Shown one piece after another: positions 1-8,212 of a stretch of 64,000 nt of DNA. How positions within the stretch are numbered: position 1 is the stretch's first letter; each line of letters opens with the position of its first letter. The position numbers and the translations under genes were made by a program. The DNA lies in the NCBI GenBank assembly GCA_947488905.1, contig CANLBJ010000002.1, forward strand, positions 558,001 to 622,000, read 5' to 3'. The notes under the pieces are model-generated. The model was not told where the DNA came from. It did not search any database and saw nothing but the letters and a program-made list of their open reading frames with translations. The DNA is from Ulvibacter algarum. GTDB lineage: Bacteria; Bacteroidota; Bacteroidia; Flavobacteriales; Flavobacteriaceae.

Positions 1-218
1 ATGGCACTATTTAAAAATTGTTTTTTTGTGATTTTTAATGATAATCCCATTAATCGTGCGATAATAAATATAAGAATCGCACCAAGAGACATACGTATCC
101 CAGAGATATAAAATGGTGATAATTGGGTAACTACAATCTTATTCCATAAATACGTACTGCCCCAAAAGACATACACAGAAAAAAAGGCAAGAATGATGAG
201 TATCAGTTTTTTATTCAT
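1..218 (-). CDS. EamA-family (drug/metabolite) transporter, N-terminal part only
   Basis: From the ATG at 218 the frame stays open for 72 codons to the window edge, so only the N-terminus is visible. It starts with a hydrophobic helix (residues 4-20) running into FWGSTYLWNK, the typical first-helix end of EamA/RhaT-type permeases. A second helix lies around residues 42-58 (MSLGAILIFIIARLMG). The family has ten helices and moves small metabolites across the inner membrane; the substrate cannot be told. A TATCTTCG box at 223-230, one base off the flavobacterial -7 consensus, sits just ahead of the start. The protein was read by hand from the reverse strand. Confidence 0.8.
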   Translation of the reverse strand, partial: MNKKLILIILAFFSVYVFWGSTYLWNKIVVTQLSPFYISGIRMSLGAILIFIIARLMGLSLKITKKQFLNSA

Positions 219-244
219 CACACGAAGATACCTTAAGCCTACTT

Positions 245-284
245 TTTTGGCTTTCGCCAAAATGCTAAATATTTATTAAATCTT
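245..284. repeat. Hairpin plus first copy of a 24-base direct repeat
   Basis: TTTTGGC (245-251) and GCCAAAA (256-262) form a 7-bp hairpin with loop TTTC. The second arm runs into a 24-base A/T-rich word (261-284, beginning AATGCTAAAT and ending TTAAATCTT) that recurs without mismatch at 987-1010 in the same orientation. The rest of 219-501 contains no gene I can support. Confidence 0.7.
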
Positions 285-501
285 CTTTCTATTGCTAATT
301 AAGTGATTCTATTTAAATAGCATAAAACAAGATGTCATTTAACTTGAGTATTCTATCCCGCAAATGATTTTAATAGATTTAAGAGGAAAGGTTATAAAAA
401 GAAACTATCACCAATAAAAAAAAGAACCAAGGCTTAAAATAAGCGATGATTCTTTTAATTTGGCTACTAGAAATTTTATTTACTAAGTATTTAAACTACG
501 T

Positions 502-825
502 TTAGTTATTTCTTTGTGGTCTACCTCCTTTAGGTCTAGGAGCGTTTTTTAACTCTTCTAGTGTTATTTTACCATCACTATTAGTATCAATAGTAGAAAA
601 GTTTTCTGCTATTGGTCCTTTTACTTCTTCTTTAGATAAAGCCCCATCCCCATTTGCATCCATTTGCTTTAACATAGAAGCAGCATCTTTCTTTCCGCCA
701 CCATTTCTTTCTTGTGATTGTTTTGATATAGTCTCTTTAGAAGACGTAGTTTCAGATGTTGATCCACAAGATGCTACAAAAGCTCCAATTGCTGCTACTG
801 CTAGTATTAATTTTAATTTTTTCAT
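502..825 (-). CDS. EF-hand calcium-binding lipoprotein
   Basis: Small 107-residue envelope protein. The N-terminus is a lipoprotein signal: basic MKKLK, a hydrophobic stretch and VASC with the lipidated Cys at 20. A Ser/Thr/Gln-rich linker follows, then two EF-hand loops: residues 56-67 (D-A-N-G-D-G-A-L-S-K-E-E) and 80-91 (D-T-N-S-D-G-K-I-T-L-E-E). Both carry the Asp/Asn ligands, the central Gly and the terminal Glu, so calcium binding is likely. The C-terminus is short, basic and proline-rich. No enzymatic domain is present; the role is unknown, probably calcium sensing or binding at the cell surface. It is a single gene between two copies of a 24-base direct repeat. Confidence 0.85.
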   Translation of the reverse strand: MKKLKLILAVAAIGAFVASCGSTSETTSSKETISKQSQERNGGGKKDAASMLKQMDANGDGALSKEEVKGPIAENFSTIDTNSDGKITLEELKNAPRPKGGRPQRNN

Positions 826-986
826 TGTAAATTATTTAATGTTAGTAATCATTTAGACTACACTTTTAATAATAATCTTCGTTCTAAATATTATTTAATT
901 TAAAAACTCTGTTTTTTTTACTTCTCTAATGATAAAAACAGCATTATGTTAATTTTTTGACATAAAAAACGATAAACTATCACTGT

Positions 987-1010
987 AATGCTAAATATTT
1001 ATTAAATCTT
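987..1010 (+). repeat. Second copy of the 24-base direct repeat
   Basis: Identical over 24 bases to 261-284 and in the same orientation; similarity stops on both sides. It lies 65 bases before the YtxH-like gene and on the far side of the EF-hand gene from the first copy. Confidence 0.75.
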
Positions 1011-1075
1011 TCTGACACTGCATTTTATGGAATACAATTTGAATACTATATAAACGAACCTAAAAACTTAAAAAA

Positions 1076-1315
1076 ATGAACAATAGAAATAAAAAAGCAG
1101 GAGTAGCAGCATTATTAGGAATTGGAGCCGGAGTATTTGCTTGGTGGAAATACAAAAACCTTTCGCCAGAAGAAAAAACAAAGTTGAAATCTAAAATAGA
1201 TGAGACTGGCACAAAAATTAAAGACACTTATAATGATGTAGAAGACACATTATCAGAAAAATATGCCAAGATTAAAGATAAAGTAAAGCACGAAGTTGAA
1301 GAGTTAAGTAGTTAA
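1076..1315 (+). CDS. YtxH-like small membrane protein
   Basis: 79 residues: a short basic start (MNNRNKK), one glycine/alanine-rich membrane segment (residues 8-24, ending in WWKYK) and a charged helical tail rich in Lys and Glu with heptad-like spacing, probably a coiled coil. This layout matches the YtxH family of small stress-associated proteins, but the match is by architecture only. Single gene ending at a strong terminator. The start is the ATG after an A-rich stretch; no Shine-Dalgarno sequence is evident, as is usual in this phylum. Confidence 0.65.
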   Translation: MNNRNKKAGVAALLGIGAGVFAWWKYKNLSPEEKTKLKSKIDETGTKIKDTYNDVEDTLSEKYAKIKDKVKHEVEELSS

Positions 1316-1342
1316 ACTATTTAGTTTTTATAAATTTATTAG

Positions 1343-1368
1343 AACCCCTTCCAATTTTGGAAGGGGTT
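1343..1368 (+). terminator. Rho-independent terminator after the YtxH-like gene
   Basis: Perfect 10-bp stem AACCCCTTCC (1343-1352) / GGAAGGGGTT (1359-1368) with a 6-base loop, followed by a T-rich stretch. Confidence 0.8.
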
Positions 1369-1402
1369 TCTTCGTTATAATTCTATCCTTAAAAACTAAG
1401 TT

Positions 1403-2260
1403 ATGAAAACCCACTCTTTTGCTCTATTGCTAGCCCTTAGTTACTCATTGAGTTTCTTAACAGCTTGCTCAGATAAGGATGATACAGAGGTAGCCACTCA
1501 ACTAGAAGATATTGAGATTGCTTCATTACCAGATAATGTAATATTACCTGCTGTGAGTGCTTCATTTGACTGGCAATTAGATGATGTTACAACAGACAAT
1601 ACCTTTGCTGCTACGGTGATAGATGTAGATGCTTTTTCTACTACCGCAGCTACGGTACAGCACTTTAAAGATCAAGGTAAAATTGTGATAGCTTACCTCT
1701 CTGTTGGTTCTGCAGAAACATTTAGGGATGATTATAATGATTTCCCGTCACAAGTATTAGGTACTATTTATGAAGGTTTTGAAGATGAAAAATGGCTTGA
1801 CATTACAAACATAGATGCCATTGCTCCTATTCTTAGAGCACGATTTGATATGATTGCAAATAAGGGCTTTGATGGTATAGAGCCAGATAATATTAACGGC
1901 TACCAGAACAATACAGGTTTTAATTTAACAGAAACAGATGCCATTAATTTTTCTAGATGGCTTATTAATGAAGCTCACATAAGAGGATTACACATAGGCC
2001 AAAAAAATGCCGAAGAAATTATCCCTACCATGGTAACAGATTATGATTGGTTACTATTTGAAGACGCATATTCTGAAAATTTTGAAACTACCGCACAACC
2101 ATATATCACAGCCAATAAAGCGGTATTTATGACAGAATATAAAGACCAAATGACCGAAACTACTTTTTTAAATACCGTTTGCCCAGATGCATTAAGTAAT
2201 AGTTACACCGCTATTTTAAAAGATAGAGATTTAACACATATGGTTATTAATTGTAATTAA
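1403..2260 (+). CDS. GH114-type glycoside hydrolase, lipoprotein
   Basis: 285 residues. Signal peptide with lipobox LTAC, lipidated Cys at 22. The rest matches the GH114 (endo-alpha-1,4-polygalactosaminidase) family: FDWQLDD near residue 56, a YLSVGSAE strand, GFDGIEPDN and a later LLFEDAYSE, which carry the acidic residues this TIM-barrel family uses for catalysis. Members cleave galactosamine-containing polysaccharides such as exopolysaccharide, so a role in glycan breakdown or biofilm turnover outside the cell is likely; the substrate is inferred from the family only. It stands alone, with no sugar-uptake (SusCD) genes next to it. Confidence 0.8.
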   Translation: MKTHSFALLLALSYSLSFLTACSDKDDTEVATQLEDIEIASLPDNVILPAVSASFDWQLDDVTTDNTFAATVIDVDAFSTTAATVQHFKDQGKIVIAYLSVGSAETFRDDYNDFPSQVLGTIYEGFEDEKWLDITNIDAIAPILRARFDMIANKGFDGIEPDNINGYQNNTGFNLTETDAINFSRWLINEAHIRGLHIGQKNAEEIIPTMVTDYDWLLFEDAYSENFETTAQPYITANKAVFMTEYKDQMTETTFLNTVCPDALSNSYTAILKDRDLTHMVINCN

Positions 2261-2337
2261 TTAAAATAGATAAATAAAGGTGTTTATTTGTCTCATAAAG
2301 TTTACACAACTACGTGTAAAAATTGTGCTGAAGGCAC

Positions 2338-2345
2338 TACTTTTG
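2338..2345 (+). promoter_or_regulatory. -7 promoter element (TACTTTTG) for the MFS gene
   Basis: Exact match to the flavobacterial -7 consensus TAnnTTTG. Only four bases separate it from the proposed TTG start at 2350, so the transcript would have almost no leader. Confidence 0.5.
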
Positions 2346-2349
2346 CAGC

Positions 2350-3567
2350 TTGGAAAAAACTCAAAAGAAATCGCAATTAGAATTTATTGCCTTAATGGCA
2401 GCATTAATGTCTGTTACTGCATTGTCAATAGACGCATTGCTCCCAGCTCTTGGTGTTATAGGTAAAGAAATAGGAACCGTTACTCCAGCAGATAATCAGT
2501 TATTAGTAACCATGATATTTGTTGGTCTAGGTATAGGGCCTTTGGTTTTTGGTCCCATGTCAGACGCGACAGGGAGAAAACCTTCTGTCTATTTAGGCTT
2601 TATTATTTTTATCATTGCCAGTTTTATTTGTGTAAGCGCAGAAAGTCTAGAAGTAATGATTTTTGGGCGTATTTTACAAGGCATAGGTCTCTCTGCTCCT
2701 CGTACCATTTGTATTGCTATTATTAGAGATTTATTTGACGGTGATTATATGGCACGCATCATGTCATTTGTGACTGTGGTATTTTTACTCATTCCTATTG
2801 TAGCTCCTGCAATGGGTAAGTTTGTTTTAAACCATTATGACTGGAAAGGCATTTTTTATGTTCAGGTTGTCATTAGTGTTGTTGTAGCTATATGGTTCTG
2901 GTTGCGACAAAAAGAAACGTTACATCCAGAAAATAAGATTCCTTTTTCTGTAAAAAGAATTAGCGATGGTTTTTTAGAAACACTACGTCATAAACAAACT
3001 ATGAGTTACACTTTTATCTCTGGTCTTGTGGTAGGTTCTTTCTTAGTTTATCTAAGCGCATCTCAGCAAATATTTGAAGTACAATACGGCTTAGTAGAAG
3101 AGTTTCCTTATATTTTTGCTGGGCTAGCAGTCTCTATTGGTACTGCTATTTTACTCAACGCAACCTTTGTGGTCCGTTTTGGGATGGAAAAAATGGTTAC
3201 TTATTCTTTATTTGGTTTTTTTGCGGTGTCGTTGCTATATGTGATTATTTTTAATAGTAATCCCCACCCTCCCATTGCAGTTTTAGTAGGTTTCTTTTCT
3301 GTACAGTTTTTCTGTATTGGTTTTCTCTTCGGAAACGTTAGAGCCTTGGCCATGCAGCCCGTGGGTCATATTGCAGGCATAGCTGCAGCTATCACAGGAT
3401 TCATTTCTACACTAATGGCAGTGCCTATTAGCACCATAATAGGTAGATATGTAGAACATAGTACTCTACCCCTATTTATTGGTTTTTCTGTATGTTCATT
3501 TTTAGCAATTTGTTTGTTATTATATATCAAAAAAACAAACAAGAAAATTTCCGAATTAAACATATAA
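2350..3567 (+). CDS. Bcr/CflA-family multidrug efflux MFS transporter
   Basis: 405 residues, 12 predicted helices, inner membrane, proton-driven export of drugs or metabolites. Family marks: SIDALLPALG in helix 1, the loop 2-3 motif GPMSDATGRKP (residues ~69-79), and FGRILQGIGLSAPR in helix 4. The start is uncertain. TTG at 2350 gives the family-typical cytoplasmic lead (EKTQKKSQLEF) before helix 1; the first ATG is at 2395 and would cut into that helix. A good -7 box ends four bases before the TTG, so if it is used the mRNA is nearly leaderless. An antisense reading frame at 3366-3563 is a shadow. Confidence 0.85.
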   Translation: MEKTQKKSQLEFIALMAALMSVTALSIDALLPALGVIGKEIGTVTPADNQLLVTMIFVGLGIGPLVFGPMSDATGRKPSVYLGFIIFIIASFICVSAESLEVMIFGRILQGIGLSAPRTICIAIIRDLFDGDYMARIMSFVTVVFLLIPIVAPAMGKFVLNHYDWKGIFYVQVVISVVVAIWFWLRQKETLHPENKIPFSVKRISDGFLETLRHKQTMSYTFISGLVVGSFLVYLSASQQIFEVQYGLVEEFPYIFAGLAVSIGTAILLNATFVVRFGMEKMVTYSLFGFFAVSLLYVIIFNSNPHPPIAVLVGFFSVQFFCIGFLFGNVRALAMQPVGHIAGIAAAITGFISTLMAVPISTIIGRYVEHSTLPLFIGFSVCSFLAICLLLYIKKTNKKISELNI

Positions 3568-3576
3568 TGTATAAAA

Positions 3577-3598
3577 AAGCATCACTAGTGTGATGCTT
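3577..3598 (-). terminator. Terminator after the PepSY-like gene
   Basis: Stem AAGCATCAC (3577-3585) / GTGATGCTT (3590-3598), loop TAGT, preceded by six A on the plus strand, which are the U-tract for leftward transcription. It also lies just after the rightward MFS gene. Confidence 0.75.
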
Positions 3599-3651
3599 AA
3601 ATTTATCTTATTGTAAAATAAGAATATCTCTATAATATTTATTTTTAGTGG

Positions 3652-4104
3652 CTACTCTTCAATAATGCTACCGTCTTTTTTAAACATTATATCTTTGTTT
3701 TTTCCTTTTTGCTTAAACTCTACATCATAAAACTCACCATATTTTGCACTGAGTACATGCTCAACTTCTGTGATGGTATATAAGAAATAGGTTGAGTTAA
3801 TTTTTGATTGAATAGGTTCTGGCAATTCACTCACTTTAATACTATTTTCGGTTTCGCGCCAAGTACCATTTTCATTAAAATCTGCTCTGTACTTCTCCCC
3901 TTTTTTCTTAAAATGTGCTTCCCAGTAGCCGTGTGCATCTGTTTTAAATTCTGGCACTTTTTCATTAGGATATTTTGCTTTAAAAGCCTCAACAACTACC
4001 TCTGGCACATTATCATCTCCCTTGTCTTTTTTGTGTTTCTTTTCTTGGCAACTTGACGTATTTACAGCCATTATTAGTGCAAATACAGTTAATAAAACTT
4101 TCAT
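3652..4104 (-). CDS. PepSY-like (BLIP-fold) lipoprotein
   Basis: 150 residues. Lipoprotein signal ending SSC (Cys 19), a Lys-rich linker, then two related alpha/beta repeats: VVVEAFKAKYPNEKVPEF...GYWEAHF and the second around residues 85-145 (ELPEPIQSKI ... VEFKQKGKNKDIMF). This is the usual layout of the PepSY-like (formerly DUF2874) proteins of Bacteroidota, thought to bind or inhibit partners in the periplasm; no catalytic residues are known. Convergent with the MFS gene and sharing its terminator region. Confidence 0.8.
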   Translation of the reverse strand: MKVLLTVFALIMAVNTSSCQEKKHKKDKGDDNVPEVVVEAFKAKYPNEKVPEFKTDAHGYWEAHFKKKGEKYRADFNENGTWRETENSIKVSELPEPIQSKINSTYFLYTITEVEHVLSAKYGEFYDVEFKQKGKNKDIMFKKDGSIIEE

Positions 4105-4120
4105 AGTTTTTTGTTTTAAA

Positions 4121-4128
4121 CAAAGTTA
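4121..4128 (-). promoter_or_regulatory. -7 promoter element (TAACTTTG) for the PepSY-like gene
   Basis: Exact TAnnTTTG on the minus strand, 16 bases before the ATG at 4104. No well-placed -33 TTG seen. Confidence 0.5.
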
Positions 4129-4256
4129 GAGATTCAATCATATTTAGTGTACCAACAAAATCTTAAAATATTTTTTCTAGTACAATGTAAGTTTCGCAAA
4201 TAAATAGGACTAACTCCCTTTTTTTTCTATTTTTACTTTAGATAACTAAATAAATT

Positions 4257-6179
4257 ATGAAAAAAACTTACTTAATTACTGCTCTGGCAGCAATGTCTGT
4301 TACAACAGCTATCACAGCGCAAGAAAATAGATCTTATGACGGGACAGATAATAACGTAGCCAACCCAGAATGGGGAGCTGCAGACACTTATTTTAGGACT
4401 TTTACAACTGTAGATTATACAGATGGCATAAGCCAGCCAGCAGCACTAGACAGAGCAAACGCACGTACAGTGAGTAATGCATTAGGAAGTCAAGAGGCTT
4501 TTTTACCTAATGAGCTAGGGTTAAGTGATTTTGTATGGGGATGGGGACAATTTATTGATCACGATATTAATCTTAATGATGACGACTTTGACGAGCCCTT
4601 GTTTATAGACGTACCTAGCTGTGACCCTATGTTTGACCCTATGTGTGATGGCGACAGACAGATTAGAATGTTTCGTTCTAAGCACGACCTCGCTACAGGA
4701 ACAAGTACTGCAAACCCAAGAAGACATATTAATGATATTACATCTTACATAGATGGATCTATGGTTTATGGTAGTGATGAAGTGCGTGCAGACTGGTTAA
4801 GATCTCATGTAGATGGTAAACTTAAGGTTTCTACAGATAATCTTTTACCTTGGAACACAGTAGATAGTGAATATGATAGCGCTATAGACCCCACAACACC
4901 TTTTATGGTGGTAGATGGGCCAACGGTACCTACTAAGTTTTTTGTAGGTGGAGACATTAGAGTTTTTGAGCAACCAGGATTAACATGTTTTCATACGCTA
5001 ATGGTAAGAGAGCATAACAGATTATGTGATATAATTGTTACAGAAAACCCAACTTGGACAGATGAAGAGGTTTTTCAAAGAGCGCGTAAAATTGTGAGTG
5101 GTTTAATTCAAGCGGTTACTTATGAGGAGTTTTTACCAAAAATAGGTGTCACTCTTCCTGCTTTTTCTGCCTATGACCCTAGTATAGATGCTAGTATAAT
5201 TAATGTATTCTCTGCTGCTGGTTACCGTTTTGGACATACTATGGTAAACGGCCGCTTAATTAGAATGGAAGAAAATGGGGACGATTTTCAGTTTGGAGCT
5301 ATTGATCTTAGAGACGGTTTTTTTAATCCAGATCTTATTCACTATGAAGGAGGTATTTCTCCTTTCTTTAGAGGGATGGCTGCACAAAAACACCAAAAAG
5401 TAGATCCTTTAATAATGAATGATTTACGTAATTTTCTTTTTGGACCTCCAGGATCTGGTGGTATAGATTTATTAGCTACAAACTTTGCGAGAGCTAGAGA
5501 GCGTGGTGTTGCAGATTATAATACCATACGTCAAGAATTAGGTCTTACTACACTTACCTCTTTAACAGAGCTTACAAGTGATCCAGAGTTGCAATCTAAA
5601 CTAGCAACTGTTTACACAGATATGAATAATATTGACCCCTGGATAGGTTTTATGGCAGAAGACCATTTACCTAATGCTACTATTGGCGAAGGGCTTAATA
5701 CACTTTTTGTAATGCAGTTTGGTGCCCTAAGAGATGGAGATCGTTATTACTACGAGAATGATCCAGCCTTTACTGCAGATGAAATAGCAGAAATTAAAAA
5801 CACGAAACTTTCAGAAATTATATTACGTAATACAGATATTGAAGTTTTACAAGAAGATGTATTTACAGCAGTACCTAGAGAAGAACTTGCGGTAGAGTTT
5901 TATCCTTTTTCTGGAGTGATGAATATGAATTTAAAGGCCTACCCTAACCCAGTTCAAAAATATTTTAACATACAGATAGAAGCTAGAAGAGCATCTACAG
6001 CTACTTTAAGTATTTATAATGCGAGTGGTGTAGCTATACAACAGCGCAAGATTAACATTGTGCCAGGTAAGACAGATCACGCCTTTGAGTTGAGCGATGC
6101 ACTTGCAAACGGGCTTTATGTAATCTCTTTAGATTCTGACGCTGGTAAAGGGCAATTAAAGATTATCAAGAGTAAATAG
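4257..6179 (+). CDS. Secreted animal-type haem peroxidase with type IX sorting domain
   Basis: 640 residues. Signal peptide (residues 1-21, cut near ITA-QE). Peroxidase-cyclooxygenase superfamily marks: WGWGQFIDHDI with the distal His 102 flanked by Asp 101 and Asp 103; SYIDGSMVYGSD; HTLMVREHNRLCD with Arg 251 and Glu 252 of the haem pocket; and GYRFGHTMVNG with the probable proximal haem ligand His 327. The last ~80 residues start at AYPNPV and end in a type A type IX secretion (Por) sorting domain, so the enzyme should be exported through T9SS and kept at or released from the surface. Likely reaction: H2O2-dependent oxidation of halides or phenols; substrate unknown. Single gene with its own terminator. 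Confidence 0.9.
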   Translation: MKKTYLITALAAMSVTTAITAQENRSYDGTDNNVANPEWGAADTYFRTFTTVDYTDGISQPAALDRANARTVSNALGSQEAFLPNELGLSDFVWGWGQFIDHDINLNDDDFDEPLFIDVPSCDPMFDPMCDGDRQIRMFRSKHDLATGTSTANPRRHINDITSYIDGSMVYGSDEVRADWLRSHVDGKLKVSTDNLLPWNTVDSEYDSAIDPTTPFMVVDGPTVPTKFFVGGDIRVFEQPGLTCFHTLMVREHNRLCDIIVTENPTWTDEEVFQRARKIVSGLIQAVTYEEFLPKIGVTLPAFSAYDPSIDASIINVFSAAGYRFGHTMVNGRLIRMEENGDDFQFGAIDLRDGFFNPDLIHYEGGISPFFRGMAAQKHQKVDPLIMNDLRNFLFGPPGSGGIDLLATNFARARERGVADYNTIRQELGLTTLTSLTELTSDPELQSKLATVYTDMNNIDPWIGFMAEDHLPNATIGEGLNTLFVMQFGALRDGDRYYYENDPAFTADEIAEIKNTKLSEIILRNTDIEVLQEDVFTAVPREELAVEFYPFSGVMNMNLKAYPNPVQKYFNIQIEARRASTATLSIYNASGVAIQQRKINIVPGKTDHAFELSDALANGLYVISLDSDAGKGQLKIIKSK

Positions 6180-6202
6180 TATTTGCCTTTCGGCGAAAAT
6201 GT

Positions 6203-6233
6203 AAATGGCTTTATCCCTTGGGTAAAGCCATTT
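6203..6233 (+). terminator. Terminator between the peroxidase and acetyltransferase genes
   Basis: 11-bp stem AAATGGCTTTA (6203-6213) / TAAAGCCATTT (6223-6233), 9-base loop, followed by a T-rich run. It may serve both converging genes. A second small hairpin (TTTGCC...GGCGAAA, about 6182-6198) precedes it. Confidence 0.75.
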
Positions 6234-6292
6234 TACTTTTATAATATTTTGATGCGTTTACAGAAGATTTAAGTTGAAAATTAATACAAAGC

Positions 6293-6742
6293 TTAGAGTT
6301 CTTTACTAAAACAAAAACTAGCCTCAACCCCTTTATACTGGCCATAATTTTCAATACGCTCGTAGCCGCATTTATTATATAAAGCAATTGCCGCTTGTTG
6401 ATTGATTCCTGTTTCTAAAACACAATGAGTAGCTTTTAGCTCTTTTGCCCAGGCTTCGAGCTCTTTAAGAATATGTACTGCAAAGCCATTACCTCTAGCC
6501 TCGTCAATAGTGTACATTCGTTTAATTTCAAAAGTAGTTGCGTTAAAAACTTTTATAGCGCCGCAAGTAACAGGAGATTCTTCTTGATATCCCACAATTA
6601 CATTTTTAATTGCGTCTAACTTATTAAATTGATCGTAAAAAGCGTGATCTTCCCCATCTGATATCGCTAGATTTTGGTCTAACTTTTTTACTAAAGAAAT
6701 AAAATCTGGATGAGTAGAAGAAACACGTTCTAGGCGTATCAT
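6293..6742 (-). CDS. GNAT-family N-acetyltransferase
   Basis: 149 residues, one acetyl-CoA-dependent GNAT domain. Motif A is visible as the KRMYTIDEARGNGFAVHIL segment, where RGNGFA is the pyrophosphate-binding loop (R-x-x-G-x-A), followed by motif B LETGINQQAAIALYNKCGY. Substrate unknown (small amine or protein N-terminus). Its ATG overlaps the stop of the upstream DEAD-box helicase gene by four bases (ATGA), so the two are transcribed together and probably translationally coupled; whether the enzyme acts on a translation component is only a guess from that. Confidence 0.85.
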   Translation of the reverse strand: MIRLERVSSTHPDFISLVKKLDQNLAISDGEDHAFYDQFNKLDAIKNVIVGYQEESPVTCGAIKVFNATTFEIKRMYTIDEARGNGFAVHILKELEAWAKELKATHCVLETGINQQAAIALYNKCGYERIENYGQYKGVEASFCFSKEL

Positions 6743-8091
6743 CGTTTGTTACGTTTATTGAAGTTTTTGTCCCCTTTAGTTTTTGGCTTTTTATATTTGG
6801 CCGCTATTTTATATTGATATGATCCTCCTCTATTTTCTTTAGAGTTCTTTTCACTCTTTTCATGAAAACTTGGTCCAGGAATATGCTCTTCTTTTACTTT
6901 GTGAGGATTGTTAGGCTCTTGAACATGTGGCATTTCTTCTGGCAGAAGTTTTGTAGCAACTTCTACTCCATCTGGCATTGGCAATAACGGAATTTTAAAA
7001 TCCATTAAGGTTTCAATATCTTCTTTAGCCTGTGCTTCTTTTTCTGTAGAAAAAAGTATAGAATGACCTTGTGCTTCTGCCCTACCTGTTCTACCTATAC
7101 GGTGCATGTAGTTCTCAGCATATCTTGGCACATCCATATTAATAACGTGCGTGATTCTATCAAGGTCTAAACCACGAGCCATAATGTCTGTAGAGATCAA
7201 TATTCTCTTCTCTCCTTTATTAAAATTCTCAATAGACCTAAGACGATAGTTCTGGGTTTTATTACTGTGAATCACAGAAGCTTGACCAGGATAAAAATCA
7301 TCTATTTCTCTGTATAAATTATCTGCTTGACGCTTGTTAGCTACAAATACTAATACTTTAGTATAAGCAGCTTCATCTTGTAAAAGGTGTTTTAGTAAAT
7401 TTGCTTTTGTATAAAAGTTAGTCGCCACATAAGATTGTTGCTCTATATTATCTAATGGCGTACCACTTACAGCAACAGATATTTTTACGGGACTTCTAAA
7501 AAAGTCATCAATCAAAATCTCTACATCATCTGTCATCGTTGCAGAAAACAGAATATTCTGTCTCTTGTCTGGTAGCAACTCAAAGATATTAGTGATCTGA
7601 AAACGGAAACCCAAATCAAGCATAACATCAACTTCGTCAATGATAAGCTTCTTTACATTTTTTAAACTTACGGCCCTACTTAAAGCTAAGTCATAAAGTC
7701 TACCAGGTGTTGCCACCACAATATCACAACCTTGTGATACGGCTTCTTTATGTGTGTTAATATTAACACCACCGTAGACACCAGTAACTCTTACAGAAAG
7801 ATACTTACCTAGTTTTTCTATTTCTTCTACCACTTGTACTACTAGCTCACGCGTAGGTACTAGCACCAATACTCTTGGGTTTATTTCTGTAGAATACTTT
7901 AAGGTTTCTAGCACAGGTAACATGAAGGCAAATGTTTTACCTGTACCTGTTTGTGCAATACCCACCACATCTTTTCCTGCTTTGATAACAGAAAATGATT
8001 GTTCTTGTATGGGAGTAGGATTTGTGATACCAAGATCGTCAATTCCGTATTGGAGTTGTTTACCTAGTTTTAAATCTGAAAAAGTAGTCAT
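6739..8091 (-). CDS. DEAD-box-family RNA helicase (motif II is DEVD)
   Basis: 450 residues. Complete helicase core in order: Q motif (GITNPTPIQ, ~21-29), Walker A AQTGTGKT (46-53), PTREL (79-83), TPGR (128-131), motif II IDEVD (151-155), SAT (183-185), then the C-terminal RecA domain with ARGLD and HRIGRTGR. Motif II reads DEVD rather than DEAD; Asp and Glu for ATP/Mg are kept. A basic tail of about 70 residues (many Lys, ends KNFNKRNKR) should bind RNA. Likely job: RNA unwinding in ribosome assembly or RNA decay. First gene of a two-gene unit with the GNAT gene. Confidence 0.92.
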   Translation of the reverse strand: MTTFSDLKLGKQLQYGIDDLGITNPTPIQEQSFSVIKAGKDVVGIAQTGTGKTFAFMLPVLETLKYSTEINPRVLVLVPTRELVVQVVEEIEKLGKYLSVRVTGVYGGVNINTHKEAVSQGCDIVVATPGRLYDLALSRAVSLKNVKKLIIDEVDVMLDLGFRFQITNIFELLPDKRQNILFSATMTDDVEILIDDFFRSPVKISVAVSGTPLDNIEQQSYVATNFYTKANLLKHLLQDEAAYTKVLVFVANKRQADNLYREIDDFYPGQASVIHSNKTQNYRLRSIENFNKGEKRILISTDIMARGLDLDRITHVINMDVPRYAENYMHRIGRTGRAEAQGHSILFSTEKEAQAKEDIETLMDFKIPLLPMPDGVEVATKLLPEEMPHVQEPNNPHKVKEEHIPGPSFHEKSEKNSKENRGGSYQYKIAAKYKKPKTKGDKNFNKRNKR

Positions 8092-8107
8092 GCCTAAAAA
8101 TTTTTTG

Positions 8108-8115
8108 CAAAGGTA
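8108..8115 (-). promoter_or_regulatory. -7 promoter element (TACCTTTG) for the DEAD-box/GNAT unit
   Basis: Exact TAnnTTTG on the minus strand, 16 bases before the helicase ATG at 8091. Confidence 0.5.
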
Positions 8116-8212
8116 CGATTAGTAAAATTGTTACCTATAGCGTTCTTGTTTTTCTTAAGCAATACTCAAATATGATTTGCAATGTATGTGTATATTTACG
8201 CTAAAAAATATT

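Noticed and set aside
2280-2465. 61-residue plus-strand frame before the MFS transporter
   Set aside because: Overlaps the transporter in another frame and spans its promoter box; no recognisable protein features.
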